Below are positions 46,746 through 58,860 of a DNA stretch of 64,000 nt, piece by piece (position 1 is the first letter of the stretch; the number at the start of each line of letters is the position of its first letter). A program made the translations under genes and the position numbers. The notes under the pieces were generated by a model that made no database searches, was not told where the DNA came from, and saw only the letters and a program-made list of their open reading frames with translations. The DNA is from Sapria himalayana (Eukaryota > Streptophyta > Magnoliopsida > Malpighiales > Rafflesiaceae). The stretch is taken from NCBI GenBank assembly GCA_029783825.1, contig JAREIK010000801.1, forward strand, positions 10,118,891-10,182,890, read 5' to 3'.

Positions 46746-49700
46746 TGGGGAAACCTACACAGCATCAAGAAGGTCAAATTGATCATAAGTTTGAAAAGTG
46801 GGTTAAAATATATTTTTTAAAAAAAATTAAAAGTTGTTTTCACACAAAACTCACATATTTAAACACAATTTTAGAGAATTAGTTTGGTCTTATGTCTTAT
46901 ACGTATACTATGAAAGCTTCTATTTCATTTTTAAAGAAATTATAAAATAAAAAAAAAACAAAAATATTTACATTAATATCATTGAGGATATGTGTTATTG
47001 TGTTTCTATGACCATTTTCAATATACGAGTGATATCAACTGAAATTCCAATTTGAATTGGATTGTGTAAAAAATAAACCCCTTATATGTTCATATTTCTT
47101 GCATCACACATTTATAGAGTGATGTTTTTAAAATAGTCAATTTGAATTAAAGATGAATTCTTTAGTTAGTAAATTCAATTTGAATTGTGAGGGAGAGACA
47201 ACTTAATTAATGATGAAGGTATCAAGATTAAATATGTGATTTATTTTAATATCTAAGTTAGATAATTAAGACCAACGGCTTGGTAATCCGATTTCCATAG
47301 AGGTAATTCATTTTCATAGAGGTTGTGAGTTTGAACTCCACAAGCTATCAAAATCTATTAGGATAGGAAACCACATCTCTTAGGATACAAATAGTTAGCT
47401 TTGAGGCCCTATTAGGTATAGTAGTCCCACCTAGTTAAAAAATATTATATAATTCAATGGAATAACAAAAGATGAAAATAATGTAAATAACATAGATTCT
47501 ATGAAATAAAATATGATATAAGAAGTCTTATATAGTATAAAAATATTTTCTACTATATAAAAAGAAAATATTATTGCATAGTTTTTGACTAGATATTCGT
47601 TATGGTGACATATATTACGTAACTATCAAATATAACATTTATAAGATAATCATAGAAATGTACATGTAATTTTGATGAAAGTATCTTCACATGTGATAAG
47701 TCCAAAAATATTTGATGAGATAAAGAAGATGAAAAGAGTTTCATATGCATCAATAATATGAAGTCTAATATATATGGCTATTGGCATGGCCGGTAAGTAT
47801 CAATCTAACCCAAGATATGAATATTAGATAATAGTAAACATATAATTAAGTATTTAAAAAGGATGAGAGATTACATATTAGTATATACGGCATACTATCT
47901 AGTACCTATAGGGTATATGGACTCCTATTTCCAATTACATGAGATTTTAGACATTAAGAAAGTCCACCTTTAGTTATGTATTTACCTTTGGGAGTAGAGC
48001 CATAAGTTGAAGAAGTATCAAATAATCTTGAATTGTTAATTTCACCATATAGCTAGACCAAATTGGAGGCCTTTGTTAAAATATGAAGCCACAATTAGAA
48101 ATCAGACTTTTGTTCAAATATGAAGCCACAATTAGAAATCAAGCTTTGTTCAAATATAAAGCCACAATTAGAAATTATGCCTTTGGCTCTAATATGAAGC
48201 CATTGTTAAGAATTACATATTTTATTCAAATATGAAGCCACTATTAATAACTATGGATTTGGTTCAAATATGAAGACACAATTAGGAACTATGGATTTGG
48301 TTAAATATGAAACCATAGTTTGTAATTGTTGTTTTGGTTTTGATATGAAATCATAGATTGTAATTGTTGTTTTGGTTTTGATATGAAATCATAGTTTGTA
48401 ATTGTATCTTTGGTTCAAATGAAATCTCTCTCCTATGGGGAAACCTACACAGCATCAAGAAGGTCAAATTGATCATAAGTTTGAAAAGTGGGTTAAAATA
48501 TATTTTTTAAAAAAAATTAAAAGTTGTTTTCACACAAAACTCACATATTTAAACACAATTTTAGAGAATTAGTTTGGTCTTATGTCTTATACGTATACTA
48601 TGAAAGCTTCTATTTCATTTTTAAAGAAATTATAAAATAAAAAAAAAACAAAAATATTTACATTAATATCATTGAGGATATGTGTTATTGTGTTTCTATG
48701 ACCATTTTCAATATACGAGTGATATCAACTGAAATTCCAATTTGAATTGGATTGTGTAAAAAATAAACCCCTTATATGTTCATATTTCTTGCATCACACA
48801 TTTATAGAGTGATGTTTTTAAAATAGTCAATTTGAATTAAAGATGAATTCTTTAGTTAGTAAATTCAATTTGAATTGTGAGGGAGAGACAACTTAATTAA
48901 TGATGAAGGTATCAAGATTAAATATGTGATTTATTTTAATATCTAAGTTAGATAATTAAGACCAACGGCTTGGTAATCCGATTTCCATAGAGGTAATTCA
49001 TTTTCATAGAGGTTGTGAGTTTGAACTCCACAAGCTATCAAAATCTATTAGGATAGGAAACCACATCTCTTAGGATACAAATAGTTAGCTTTGAGGCCCT
49101 ATTAGGTATAGTAGTCCCACCTAGTTAAAAAATATTATATAATTCAATGGAATAACAAAAGATGAAAATAATGTAAATAACATAGATTCTATGAAATAAA
49201 ATATGATATAAGAAGTCTTATATAGTATAAAAATATTTTCTACTATATAAAAAGAAAATATTATTGCATAGTTTTTGACTAGATATTCGTTATGGTGACA
49301 TATATTACGTAACTATCAAATATAACATTTATAAGATAATCATAGAAATGTACATGTAATTTTGATGAAAGTATCTTCACATGTGATAAGTCCAAAAATA
49401 TTTGATGAGATAAAGAAGATGAAAAGAGTTTCATATGCATCAATAATATGAAGTCTAATATATATGGCTATTGGCATGGCCGGTAAGTATCAATCTAACC
49501 CAAGATATGAATATTAGATAATAGTAAACATATAATTAAGTATTTAAAAAGGATGAGAGATTACATATTAGTATATACGGCATACTATCTAGTACCTATA
49601 GGGTATATGGACTCCTATTTCCAATTACATGAGATTTTAGACATTAAGAAAGTCCACCTTTAGTTATGTATTTACCTTTGGGAGTAGAGCCATAAGTTGA

Positions 49701-51452
49701 AGAAGTATCAAATAATCTTGAATTGTTAATTTCACCATATAGCTAGACCAAATTGGAGGCCTTTGTTAAAATATGAAGCCACAATTAGAAATCAGACTTT
49801 TGTTCAAATATGAAGCCACAATTAGAAATCAAGCTTTGTTCAAATATAAAGCCACAATTAGAAATTATGCCTTTGGCTCTAATATGAAGCCATTGTTAAG
49901 AATTACATATTTTATTCAAATATGAAGCCACTATTAATAACTATGGATTTGGTTCAAATATGAAGACACAATTAGGAACTATGGATTTGGTTAAATATGA
50001 AACCATAGTTTGTAATTGTTGTTTTGGTTTTGATATGAAATCATAGATTGTAATTGTTGTTTTGGTTTTGATATGAAATCATAGTTTGTAATTGTATCTT
50101 TGGTTCAAATGAAATCTCTCTCCTATGGGGAAACCTACACAGCATCAAGAAGGTCAAATTGATCATAAGTTTGAAAAGTGGGTTAAAATATATTTTTTAA
50201 AAAAAATTAAAAGTTGTTTTCACACAAAACTCACATATTTAAACACAATTTTAGAGAATTAGTTTGGTCTTATGTCTTATACGTATACTATGAAAGCTTC
50301 TATTTCATTTTTAAAGAAATTATAAAATAAAAAAAAAACAAAAATATTTACATTAATATCATTGAGGATATGTGTTATTGTGTTTCTATGACCATTTTCA
50401 ATATACGAGTGATATCAACTGAAATTCCAATTTGAATTGGATTGTGTAAAAAATAAACCCCTTATATGTTCATATTTCTTGCATCACACATTTATAGAGT
50501 GATGTTTTTAAAATAGTCAATTTGAATTAAAGATGAATTCTTTAGTTAGTAAATTCAATTTGAATTGTGAGGGAGAGACAACTTAATTAATGATGAAGGT
50601 ATCAAGATTAAATATGTGATTTATTTTAATATCTAAGTTAGATAATTAAGACCAACGGCTTGGTAATCCGATTTCCATAGAGGTAATTCATTTTCATAGA
50701 GGTTGTGAGTTTGAACTCCACAAGCTATCAAAATCTATTAGGATAGGAAACCACATCTCTTAGGATACAAATAGTTAGCTTTGAGGCCCTATTAGGTATA
50801 GTAGTCCCACCTAGTTAAAAAATATTATATAATTCAATGGAATAACAAAAGATGAAAATAATGTAAATAACATAGATTCTATGAAATAAAATATGATATA
50901 AGAAGTCTTATATAGTATAAAAATATTTTCTACTATATAAAAAGAAAATATTATTGCATAGTTTTTGACTAGATATTCGTTATGGTGACATATATTACGT
51001 AACTATCAAATATAACATTTATAAGATAATCATAGAAATGTACATGTAATTTTGATGAAAGTATCTTCACATGTGATAAGTCCAAAAATATTTGATGAGA
51101 TAAAGAAGATGAAAAGAGTTTCATATGCATCAATAATATGAAGTCTAATATATATGGCTATTGGCATGGCCGGTAAGTATCAATCTAACCCAAGATATGA
51201 ATATTAGATAATAGTAAACATATAATTAAGTATTTAAAAAGGATGAGAGATTACATATTAGTATATACGGCATACTATCTAGTACCTATAGGGTATATGG
51301 ACTCCTATTTCCAATTACATGAGATTTTAGACATTAAGAAAGTCCACCTTTAGTTATGTATTTACCTTTGGGAGTAGAGCCATAAGTTGAAGAAGTATCA
51401 AATAATCTTGAATTGTTAATTTCACCATATAGCTAGACCAAATTGGAGGCCT
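46381..51452. repeat. Three tandem copies of a 1,690-bp unit, practically identical
   Basis: ACCAACGGCTTGGTAATCCG occurs at 47271, 48961 and 50651, exactly 1,690 bases apart. The unit boundary (TTGTTAAAATATGAAGCC) occurs at 46383, 48073 and 49763. Line-by-line comparison shows no differences between units except the very first base. Each unit holds the end of the minisatellite, an AT-rich middle, a SINE-like piece, and part of a copia RT/RNase H region ending at GGAGGCC. Such identity means very recent amplification (unequal exchange) or an assembly duplication. Confidence 0.95.
47267..47440 (+). repeat. SINE-like segment within the 1,690-bp unit (also at 48957 and 50647)
   Basis: GACCAACGGCTTGGTAATCC could be a degenerate box A, and GTGAGTTTGAACTCC resembles box B (GGTTCGANNCC). 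The following CACAAGCTATC...GATAGGAAACCACATC tail resembles the copy at 33265-33375. This would be a tRNA-derived short element, but ends and target duplications were not defined. Confidence 0.35.
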
Positions 51453-51776
51453 TAGAGGTAGCCAAGGAGGTGATATGGCTCAAAATATTCATAACAAATC
51501 TAAGAGTGATTATATCTATGGAATTACCTATTATACTTTATTGTAATAATTATAGAGTAGTTACTAACTCAAATGAATTTATAACCCATAAGAAAGTAAA
51601 ACACATTGAGTGTAAATATCATCTGATAAAAGATATTACAAAAAAAAAAAGATATAGTAATGACCAAGACAATATTAGCATACAACCTATCAGACATTTC
51701 ACAAAGAATTTACCAACTAAAACTTTTGATGTGCATGTCAAAGGAATGAGAGTGAGACATGTGATATCATGGCTTT
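51060..51776 (+). pseudogene. 3' end of a second Ty1-copia polyprotein (RNase H and C-terminus)
   Basis: With frameshifts and stops, 51100-51440 gives copia landmarks in order: SYAS..., GKYQSNPRYEY (like SRYQSNPG), then LRKSTFSYVFT and SRAIS (like SRKSTSGYVF...GGAISW). From 51443 an open frame of 111 residues follows: EALEVAKEVIWLKIFITNLR, LYCNNYRVVTNSNE, KHIECKYHLIKDI and FTKNLPTKTFDVHVKGM. This matches the EAxKEAIWL, LYCDN, SKHI..KYH.IRE and DPLTKGLP blocks of plant copia RNase H. The upstream half is part of the 1,690-bp repeat, so two further copies of it exist at 47680-48060 and 49370-49750. Clearly inactive. Confidence 0.85.
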
Positions 51777-51793
51777 AAGTCTAAGTGAGAGAT

Positions 51794-52500
51794 TATTGGA
51801 ACTGTATCTATACTAAAAGTTATTTGATTATAATGAATATGTATTTAATGCATTAAGTTATTTTCAATTCTATAAGAATTTATAAAAAGCTAAGTAAGCA
51901 TTTCAATATAATACATATATGTGTCATTTGTACTACATAGTTGGTGATTTTGTGTGTAAAATTCAACTTAAGCACATAAGATCAAATAATCAATTCTTAT
52001 AGAATTTAAACTTATTGTTCACAATTTAAATGAAGTTAAACACACTATTAGTATGATTATAACACAATATTTTAGTAGATTTTTCTTGATTATGTGAAAT
52101 GGTACAATTCCAATTTTTATACTCGTATATTTGAGTGTATTAAATGACATTATTTTTGAGTGATTATATTATACTGACACATAAGACAATAGACATCTCA
52201 TACATGCTGAAATATAAAAAAAGATTAATAGAGTCGGATAACTATATCAACTATATTTTTGATATTAATAATTAATGAAATTCATATATTATAAAAAAGA
52301 TCGGTGATACCCCATTGATAATACTCATATGTTTTGATAATATTAAACCCTAAAAGTGAATTTTAATCAAGTATATCAAATAAATTAAGTAGAAGGTCTC
52401 AAGAAAATCATTGCATATTTATAATTTAATTTATCATTGCATATTTATAATATCAATATGAGAAGATTAATATGTATTAAATAACAAACATCTCAAAATG
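51794..52500 (+). mobile_element. Probable 3' LTR of the plus-strand copia element
   Basis: The polyprotein stop is followed by AAGTGAGAGATTATTGGAAC (51783-51802), which corresponds to the usual polypurine tract AGTGGGAGATTG and the TGTTGGA LTR start (here TATTGGA). The LTR's right border is not identified; AT-rich DNA continues to about 52500. No second LTR copy was located. Confidence 0.45.
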
Positions 52501-52685
52501 AATTTCGAACAAGTGGGGGAGTATAATTATAATTTTAAAGTAGATATTATAATTAATGTAAATGAGATTGTTTTATTTATATTGGAAGTCTAAAATCATA
52601 TTTAAGTTTGAGGTCCCTTCCATAGCCTCAACTAGTGCCAAAAGTGACAGCTTCATAAATCAAGACAAAAGGTTTTATTTACTTC

Positions 52686-52688
<3 letters not shown>

Positions 52689-52729
<41 letters not shown>
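52689..52729. repeat. (AC)n microsatellite
   Basis: About 20 AC units. Confidence 0.95.
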
Positions 52730-52730
<1 letters not shown>

Positions 52731-52790
52731 CAGATAAGTTTTTTGAGTGATTTATTTTAAAAAATAACATCATTTTGAGTGATGTGACAG

Positions 52791-52907
52791 TGCTTGTCTA
52801 AAGGAGAATATGAAGAAGGGAAACCAAGCCCCCTTCTCCCTCGAGTGGTTTTTGGAGCAAGGGATATGGAAGAAGGCTTCAAGCTTGCAGAAGAGCTCTC
52901 TAATAAG
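52791..52907 (+). CDS. Unrecognised exon-like open segment (39 codons)
   Basis: Between a possible acceptor (GTGACAG|TG) and a good donor (AAG|GTATGT at 52908) lie exactly 39 codons: KGEYEEGKPSPLLP, then RVVFGARDMEEGFKLAEELS and NK. The composition is protein-like and the block is distinctly GC-richer than the flanks. It has no initiator and no neighbouring exon was found, so it is either a single exon of a gene with large introns or a fragment. I do not recognise the family. The longer overlapping frame with an ATG at 52810 has poorer composition. Confidence 0.4.
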
Positions 52908-53465
52908 GTATGTCATCTACATCTTCATTTTTGACTTCATCAAAATTCTCAAAAATTTGATAAATCTATATGGATTTTCCATGAGCAAGGATTCAAATCC
53001 TAATAATTACAACCATAATCAATCCTTATTTATCTCCATAAGTTTGGGATGATGTCTATTCACTCAAGGGAATCACTCAAATCTAAGTTAGACTAGATTT
53101 TTTATGAAAATTTCAATATCTTACTTAGCACTAATGATCAAAGACATAATTTAATTTCCTAAAATATTATATATTATTTTATACAACTTCTAGTTACATA
53201 ATATAATTATAAAAGAATGAATTAAGAAACCAACGTATAATTTCTAATAATACATTTGTAATTTTAATCTCATAACTTATATTCATGAGTATATATAGCT
53301 TATTGCTATGTATTTGTATTTTTATCCCATGACATCGTGCTATAAGTATGCAGAGCTTCTAGCTATGTACTTATATCTCTGTCTCATAATTTCTTATAAT
53401 TTCTAGATATGATAATTGATATTTTTTTTTCATATTTTCTAACAAGAAATAAATCTTAATAATAT

Positions 53466-53468
<3 letters not shown>

Positions 53469-53513
<45 letters not shown>
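53469..53513. repeat. (AT)n microsatellite
   Basis: An uninterrupted AT run of about 22 units. Confidence 0.9.
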
Positions 53514-54075
53514 GCGTTTAGCTATTATAAATAATATAGAAAAATAAAATATAATATACAAATATAAGCTCATTATTTATATCAGAACTAAATCAATCTA
53601 ACAATGCATTGTGAAAATTTTATAAAATATGAAGCTAGGATAAATATATTTTTTTCATATGAAAAAAAATATAATTAAAAAAATAGAAATAGGATAAGAA
53701 TATAAATATATAAAGAGAGAATAAAACTTCTCATTAAATTATTAATATAATTAAGTATATATGATTTTCATAAACTTTTATTAAGTATCAATTCTAGTGG
53801 AAATAGCACAAAATAAAAATGATAAATGCGTGCATCAATTTTTATTTTGTTGTGATTGATTGAGTTGATACAATTATTTTCAGTCATAATAATTATTTTT
53901 ATACATTAAAACATAATTATAATTTATCCCATTAATATTCATGTTTTTCTTAATTTCACGAGGCCGACTGCTTATGCCTCCTTTCTGAATTCTGATTTCA
54001 CCTTCGGCCCCAACGCGAGCGAGCGTCTCTCCCACACCCTCAGCCAAATCATCCAATCGATACTTGTTCATCTTC

Positions 54076-54729
54076 ATGTCTTTTCCAGATCCCGCAAGGC
54101 TGCAGGTTTCCTTGACCCGTCTTGAATCCCCGATCCAACCGAAAACTTCAGAAGAGTCAAACAACTTGGGAAACCAAGAAGAATCAGATGAACCAAAAGC
54201 AAAAGAAGAAGCAGATGAACCAAAATCAAAAGAAGAATCAGTTGAGCCAAAAACAAACGAAGAACCAGATGAGCCAAAGACAAACGAAGAATCAGATGAG
54301 CCAAAAACAAAAGAAGAACCAGATGAGCTAAAAACAAAAGAAGAACCAGATGAGCTAAAAACAAAAGAATCAGGCGATACGAATACCCAAGAACAACCAA
54401 GGGGATTGAAAACCAAGGAAGTGGGCCAGCAGGCTGCAGAGGAAGACGACGAGGAGGGAGAATGTGGGTTTTGTTTATTCATGAAGGGAGGTGGGTGCAG
54501 AGATGCTTTTATCGCTTGGGAAAACTGCGTCAAAGGTGCGGATAAAAATAAGGAAAATATGGTGGAGAACTGCTTTGAGGTTACTGGGGATTTGATGAAG
54601 TGCATGAAGGCTCACCCTGATTACTACGCCCCAATTTTGGAGGTCGAGAAGGAGATCGAAGGAAAGCAAGAGGATGAAACGAGGTTAGAGGCGGTGCTCG
54701 AGGTAGAAGAAGAAGATATGGGGAAATGA
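54076..54729 (+). CDS. GCK-domain protein with CX2C plus twin CX9C motif
   Basis: Complete intronless frame of 217 residues. The start is set at the first ATG in frame (MSFPDPARLQ); the frame is open upstream to a TTG but without an earlier ATG. Residues 35-97 are seven copies of a 9-residue acidic repeat (EE.DEPKTK type), followed by more acidic sequence to about 127. Residues 129-185 match the plant GCK domain: ECGFCLFMKGGGCRDAF, then WENCVKGADKNKENMVENC and KCMKAHPDYYAPIL. Cysteines lie at 130, 133, 141, 151, 166 and 176, giving CX2C followed by two CX9C pairs. The C-terminal tail is acidic and charged. The domain's biochemical role is not firmly established. The twin CX9C spacing is that of CHCH proteins oxidised in the mitochondrial intermembrane space, and the CX2C recalls the redox CPC of MIA40; this link is inference. 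No transmembrane segment is seen. Probably a functional host gene. Confidence 0.9.
   Translation: MSFPDPARLQVSLTRLESPIQPKTSEESNNLGNQEESDEPKAKEEADEPKSKEESVEPKTNEEPDEPKTNEESDEPKTKEEPDELKTKEEPDELKTKESGDTNTQEQPRGLKTKEVGQQAAEEDDEEGECGFCLFMKGGGCRDAFIAWENCVKGADKNKENMVENCFEVTGDLMKCMKAHPDYYAPILEVEKEIEGKQEDETRLEAVLEVEEEDMGK
54178..54366 (+). repeat. In-frame 27-bp minisatellite (seven units) in the GCK gene
   Basis: Seven consecutive 27-base units encode EESDEPKAK, EEADEPKSK, EESVEPKTN, EEPDEPKTN, EESDEPKTK, EEPDELKTK and EEPDELKTK. The last two units are identical in protein and nearly so in DNA, so the array is still changing in length at its 3' side. Confidence 0.9.
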
Positions 54730-54991
54730 TTTCCACATGAATCTTTGATTTTTGATGCATTTGATTGGTATGTAGTTCTCATCTTAAAATGGAAGATGCG
54801 AGAGATTTAACCCATGTTTTAGTGCAATTTTTTTGGATAAATAATTGGACGGATAGCTCGTGGACGCCATTGGTGTCCCAAGCAATACACGGTTGTAACT
54901 TGTATCGAAAACTGGCTGATTAAAAACAACTCTAGATCAAATATACAAGAAAAAGTGTAACTAGAGCCGAAGAAACTGAAACCGTAGCAAT

Positions 54992-54997
54992 AATAAA
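54992..54997 (+). promoter_or_regulatory. Possible polyadenylation signal of the GCK gene
   Basis: AATAAA lies about 260 bases after the stop codon, within less AT-rich 3' flank and followed by a T-rich stretch. Plant near-upstream elements are loose, so this is only a candidate. Confidence 0.35.
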
Positions 54998-55639
54998 CTC
55001 ATGAAATGCTTTATTTTTGCTCTGATCACTTGTTATTATTTCATATTTATTCTCTATCCATTCCGTTGTAAACTATCGAAGGAAAATCATAAAATGCCAT
55101 TCATGAAGCTCAATTTGGAATACATTGGATAAGAACTTCATGGGACACTTGTATATATGGAACAATTCTATGTTTTTTTTTTGTTATCCTCTACTCAACT
55201 TATCTCATATTATCTCTCAGCTTTCTATATATGAGCTTTGGCTAAGGCTCCAGTCCCACCATAATGAATAGAGATTTACACAAATTTATGAAATAAACTT
55301 GAGATAAATATTTTTTTCTAATGATCAAGATAATTTTTATTATAATATTTCTTTTGCTGGTGAATTATGACAAATGGTTGATCTACTAATTAGATGTCAA
55401 AAATATATTTTTCACATTGAACTAAATAATGAGATTTATAATATTAATAATCATAATATTTCATTATTTTATGATGTATGTCACGTATGTTAACTGTGAA
55501 ATATCTCATGTGGGTAGGAATAAGTTTTTAGAAATTTTTTTTGATACATTGTATTCAGTTTTTGCTTTATTGAGTTTTGGATTTGTTTTTAATTATTCTT
55601 TTTTTTATAGAAATTGATATTGTATAGAAAACATTTATA

Positions 55640-55720
55640 TTGTATTTTTTTTTATTTTTTTTTTATTTTTTTTATTTTTTTATTTTTTTTATTGTTTTTA
55701 TTGTATTTATTGTTTTTATT

Positions 55721-55751
<31 letters not shown>

Positions 55752-55790
55752 TTTTTTTATTTTTTTTATTTTTTTTTATTTTTGTATTAC
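55640..55790. repeat. T-rich low-complexity tract
   Basis: About 150 bases made of TTTTTTA/TTTTATTG units on the plus strand. The Phe/Leu-rich open frame over it is an artefact. Confidence 0.9.
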
Positions 55791-57460
55791 ACTAACATAG
55801 TAGATTTCATAAAAATTTTGAAGTTAAATATGTTTGAGTAAAAATAATATAAAAATGACTAAATTATTTGAAAAGTCTTTATATTACAAACATATTTTGA
55901 ATGTCATGTTTTGATGTAATATAATGATAAGTAATTTTCTTCCAAAATAGTATGTTATGGATTTGATATTTATCAAATGTAGTTTTTTTATTTTTTGGGG
56001 GTAATATTATTGAAATATTAATTTCTCTTATATTTTACACTAAAATGAGAGTCTTACTCGTATATTGGGTATAATCTCAATCTTCATATTCAAAAGCTTA
56101 TGTCTTGGCTCATTAATACAAAAAATACTTTGCCTCAACCTTCATATTTTAAGACATTGAAAATGCATGACATATGTATTATGAAACCCTAAATATATAG
56201 TGCTAGCATTGGATTGAGTCATTTCACATGTTTAGTGCTCTCACATCCATAAAACATAAAAAAATAAATATAAAAAACAATGTCATGGGCTCATGGCAAC
56301 AATAAATCACAACACTTTTCTTGTATTGGCATTGTAAATATCTACAACACTTAAATGTTTGGTGGAGATAATAATGAATTAAGCTTTTTTAAGATATTCG
56401 TGATCATGTTAGTTGATTGATCTATTGTAGCAATATAAGATGTAACAATCATTCTATATTAAATTTTGTACCCTAGAAAGTAGTTTTATTTTTATTTATT
56501 TTGTATATTTATGAATTATTAAATTGAAAGTTATCTGCTTATCTGACTGACTGTCAAAGTAGAGAATAATAAGAGAAGTAATAGAGTAATTAATCTTCAA
56601 AAGAAAGTGTTTGATTCAAAGTATCCAGAAAGTGATCGTTGTCATTGTTTTGATTAAAATCTCTATAATAATTATCAAAATAAATGTTTACATCTTATTT
56701 TTTTTAGAAAATAAGATTATTTTTAAAAAATTATAAAAATCTAAATTTTTTTTTTTAGTTCAAACTAGTGATAAACTTGAATTTGAATACTTAGATGGAT
56801 ATAATTGTCCATGATCATAGAAAAAAATATCAATATCTATAAATTTTTTCACATACCTCAGTATATGAAAAGATGTGTCCTGTTGAATTTGGAATACAAA
56901 ATTTAAGAAATTATGTATTTTAGAGACTCAATAAATCATATCTAATATTGTGATAATTAGATAGCTAATGTTTCATATGATTTCCTTTCATGTGGTTTAG
57001 TGAAATAGTAGAGCCACATTAAAAAAGAAATTAATAACTAAATTAAATTTAAGTGTTTATTGGGATACAACCTAAAAGATTGGATTCTATAAGAGTATTA
57101 CTATTAACTACATATATCTTCTAGGCACTACAATATCTTTGATGAAGTATGTCATATTTAAGTCAAGAAAATATTCTTGACTTTTAATGTTTTTAGTCTG
57201 AAATTGTGAGATTTGGTTTGGCAGTTTGATTAAGAACAAAAGAGAGTGATTTGAAGATTAAGAACAAAAAAGCTACTTGATCATTTTTTTTAGCTATAAG
57301 AAGATTGCATATGTTACTTTTTTCTAATATTAAATGGTCAAGTCTCTTGGTGCCTAGCCCATTTTGTCTATAATTAAAATAGATTCGTAAACTAACATAT
57401 CACTTGGACTCGAGGAATATTTTCTCTTCTGAGAGATTTTATGCTCTTTAGAACAAACAT

Positions 57461-57461
57461 G

Positions 57462-57489
<28 letters not shown>
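57461..57489. repeat. (AT)n microsatellite
   Basis: An uninterrupted AT run of about 14 units. Confidence 0.9.
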
Positions 57490-57494
<5 letters not shown>

Positions 57495-58429
57495 AGTATG
57501 TAGGGCAACTTCATAAGAGTGTCATAATAGTATGAACAAACAAGTTTAGATGTAATAGATAGTGATTATCTTTAGAAATAAGGCTCAAGTAAAAATATAA
57601 TTATATAAAGGATAAATAAAAAGTAATAGATCCATAGATTTTTTTAGGATATGATTTTTTCTATGCTCATTAAAAAATAAATTATATCAAAATATGTAAT
57701 ATTAGTATTTATAATTATTTTATTTTCTGTTGTCTCATATTAATTCCTTATATAATTATAATTACTAATACATATTATGAAATATTTAAATTTATTTTAA
57801 GTTTCATCATTATTGGTTCATATATGTTTGTATATCAGATTGAATGGGTTTATTGTCATACAAGTCAGTGGGCAAGATATAAATGTTCTTATATTTTCAT
57901 GACTGATGTCTCATATTTTAGTGTTGTAATATATTAAATATTAGATACGTTTAAATTATCACTAATGCACTGGATCATATAAGAACTCTAAAGTTAAATA
58001 TGTTTGGTTGTCATCACTACTGAGAGGATAGATTAGTGTGAAAATTTGACGTATGCATCTATCATAAGGTTGGTAGGGGGGAGGGCGGAAAAAATTTTTA
58101 ACCAAATTATATAAATATTAGAAAATATATTATTTTGATAGAAATTCTTGAATCTATCCTAGAGATGTGTGGATTTAAGAATTGTGTCCTTAAATTATAA
58201 GGATTATCATTAAGTCTTGTATTTCTTGCTTATTTGTGAAGTTTTTAGAAAATATGAAATTTATCCATTTGATTTGATAGTTATATCATTTTTTTGCTTG
58301 TGTGAATGAAAAAGAAAAAGGTCGTGATTCTAGACCTGGAGAATGGTTGCAAATTTGGAATGTATCATAATTTTTTTGTAAAACAAAGTTATATTGTTGA
58401 GCAATGATTATGATTTGAATCTAATATCT

Positions 58430-58860
58430 TTATAATACTTAATTATTGCATTGTGAAGTGGTAATGATTTCGTATGTTTATCTTTCTTGTTCTTCATACA
58501 TTATCATAGTGTTAGGAATGATCACAACATTATGAATAGTCTCTCATATCAAAACATGGTCATAGTGTTGGGTGATGGTTGCGATATTAATATCAGTCTC
58601 TCTTGATCATTATATATCTACAACATTAGAAAATTATTGTGATATTTAGAAAGCTTCTCGTGTGTATTATATAACTATAGAGTTGGGTAATGGTTATGAC
58701 AAAAAAATTAATTTTTCATATATCTCAAGTATCTGGGATGTTGAGAGTGGCTATGACACTAGTTTTTATTTTTCATATATATCATATTGTAATGGCATTG
58801 TAGAGATATTGTGGTACTGGTATTTAATCCGAATATATAAGTTATAGTTTTGCCTTTTTT
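58430..58860. repeat. Degenerate ~75-bp tandem repeat related to that at 20805-21135
   Basis: Units of the form TCATAGTGTTGG.AATGATCA plus .GACATTA.T followed by AGTCTCTCAT recur about six times with heavy divergence. The same vocabulary is found at 20.8-21.1 kb. Confidence 0.5.

Noticed and set aside
46700..51450. tRNA gene suggested by the GTTTGAACTCC motif
   Set aside because: No cloverleaf with acceptor-stem pairing could be drawn; kept only as a SINE-like candidate.
46381..51452. Regular repeats considered as CRISPR-like or viral array
   Set aside because: Eukaryotic context; unit length of 1,690 bp with no spacer variation; contents are minisatellite and copia sequence.
53880..54605. 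241-residue antisense open frame with Ser/Phe repeats
   Set aside because: It is the reverse of the GCK gene's 27-bp minisatellite; the plus strand carries a known domain with conserved cysteines.
55614..55841. Phe-rich open frame
   Set aside because: Translation of a T-rich low-complexity tract.
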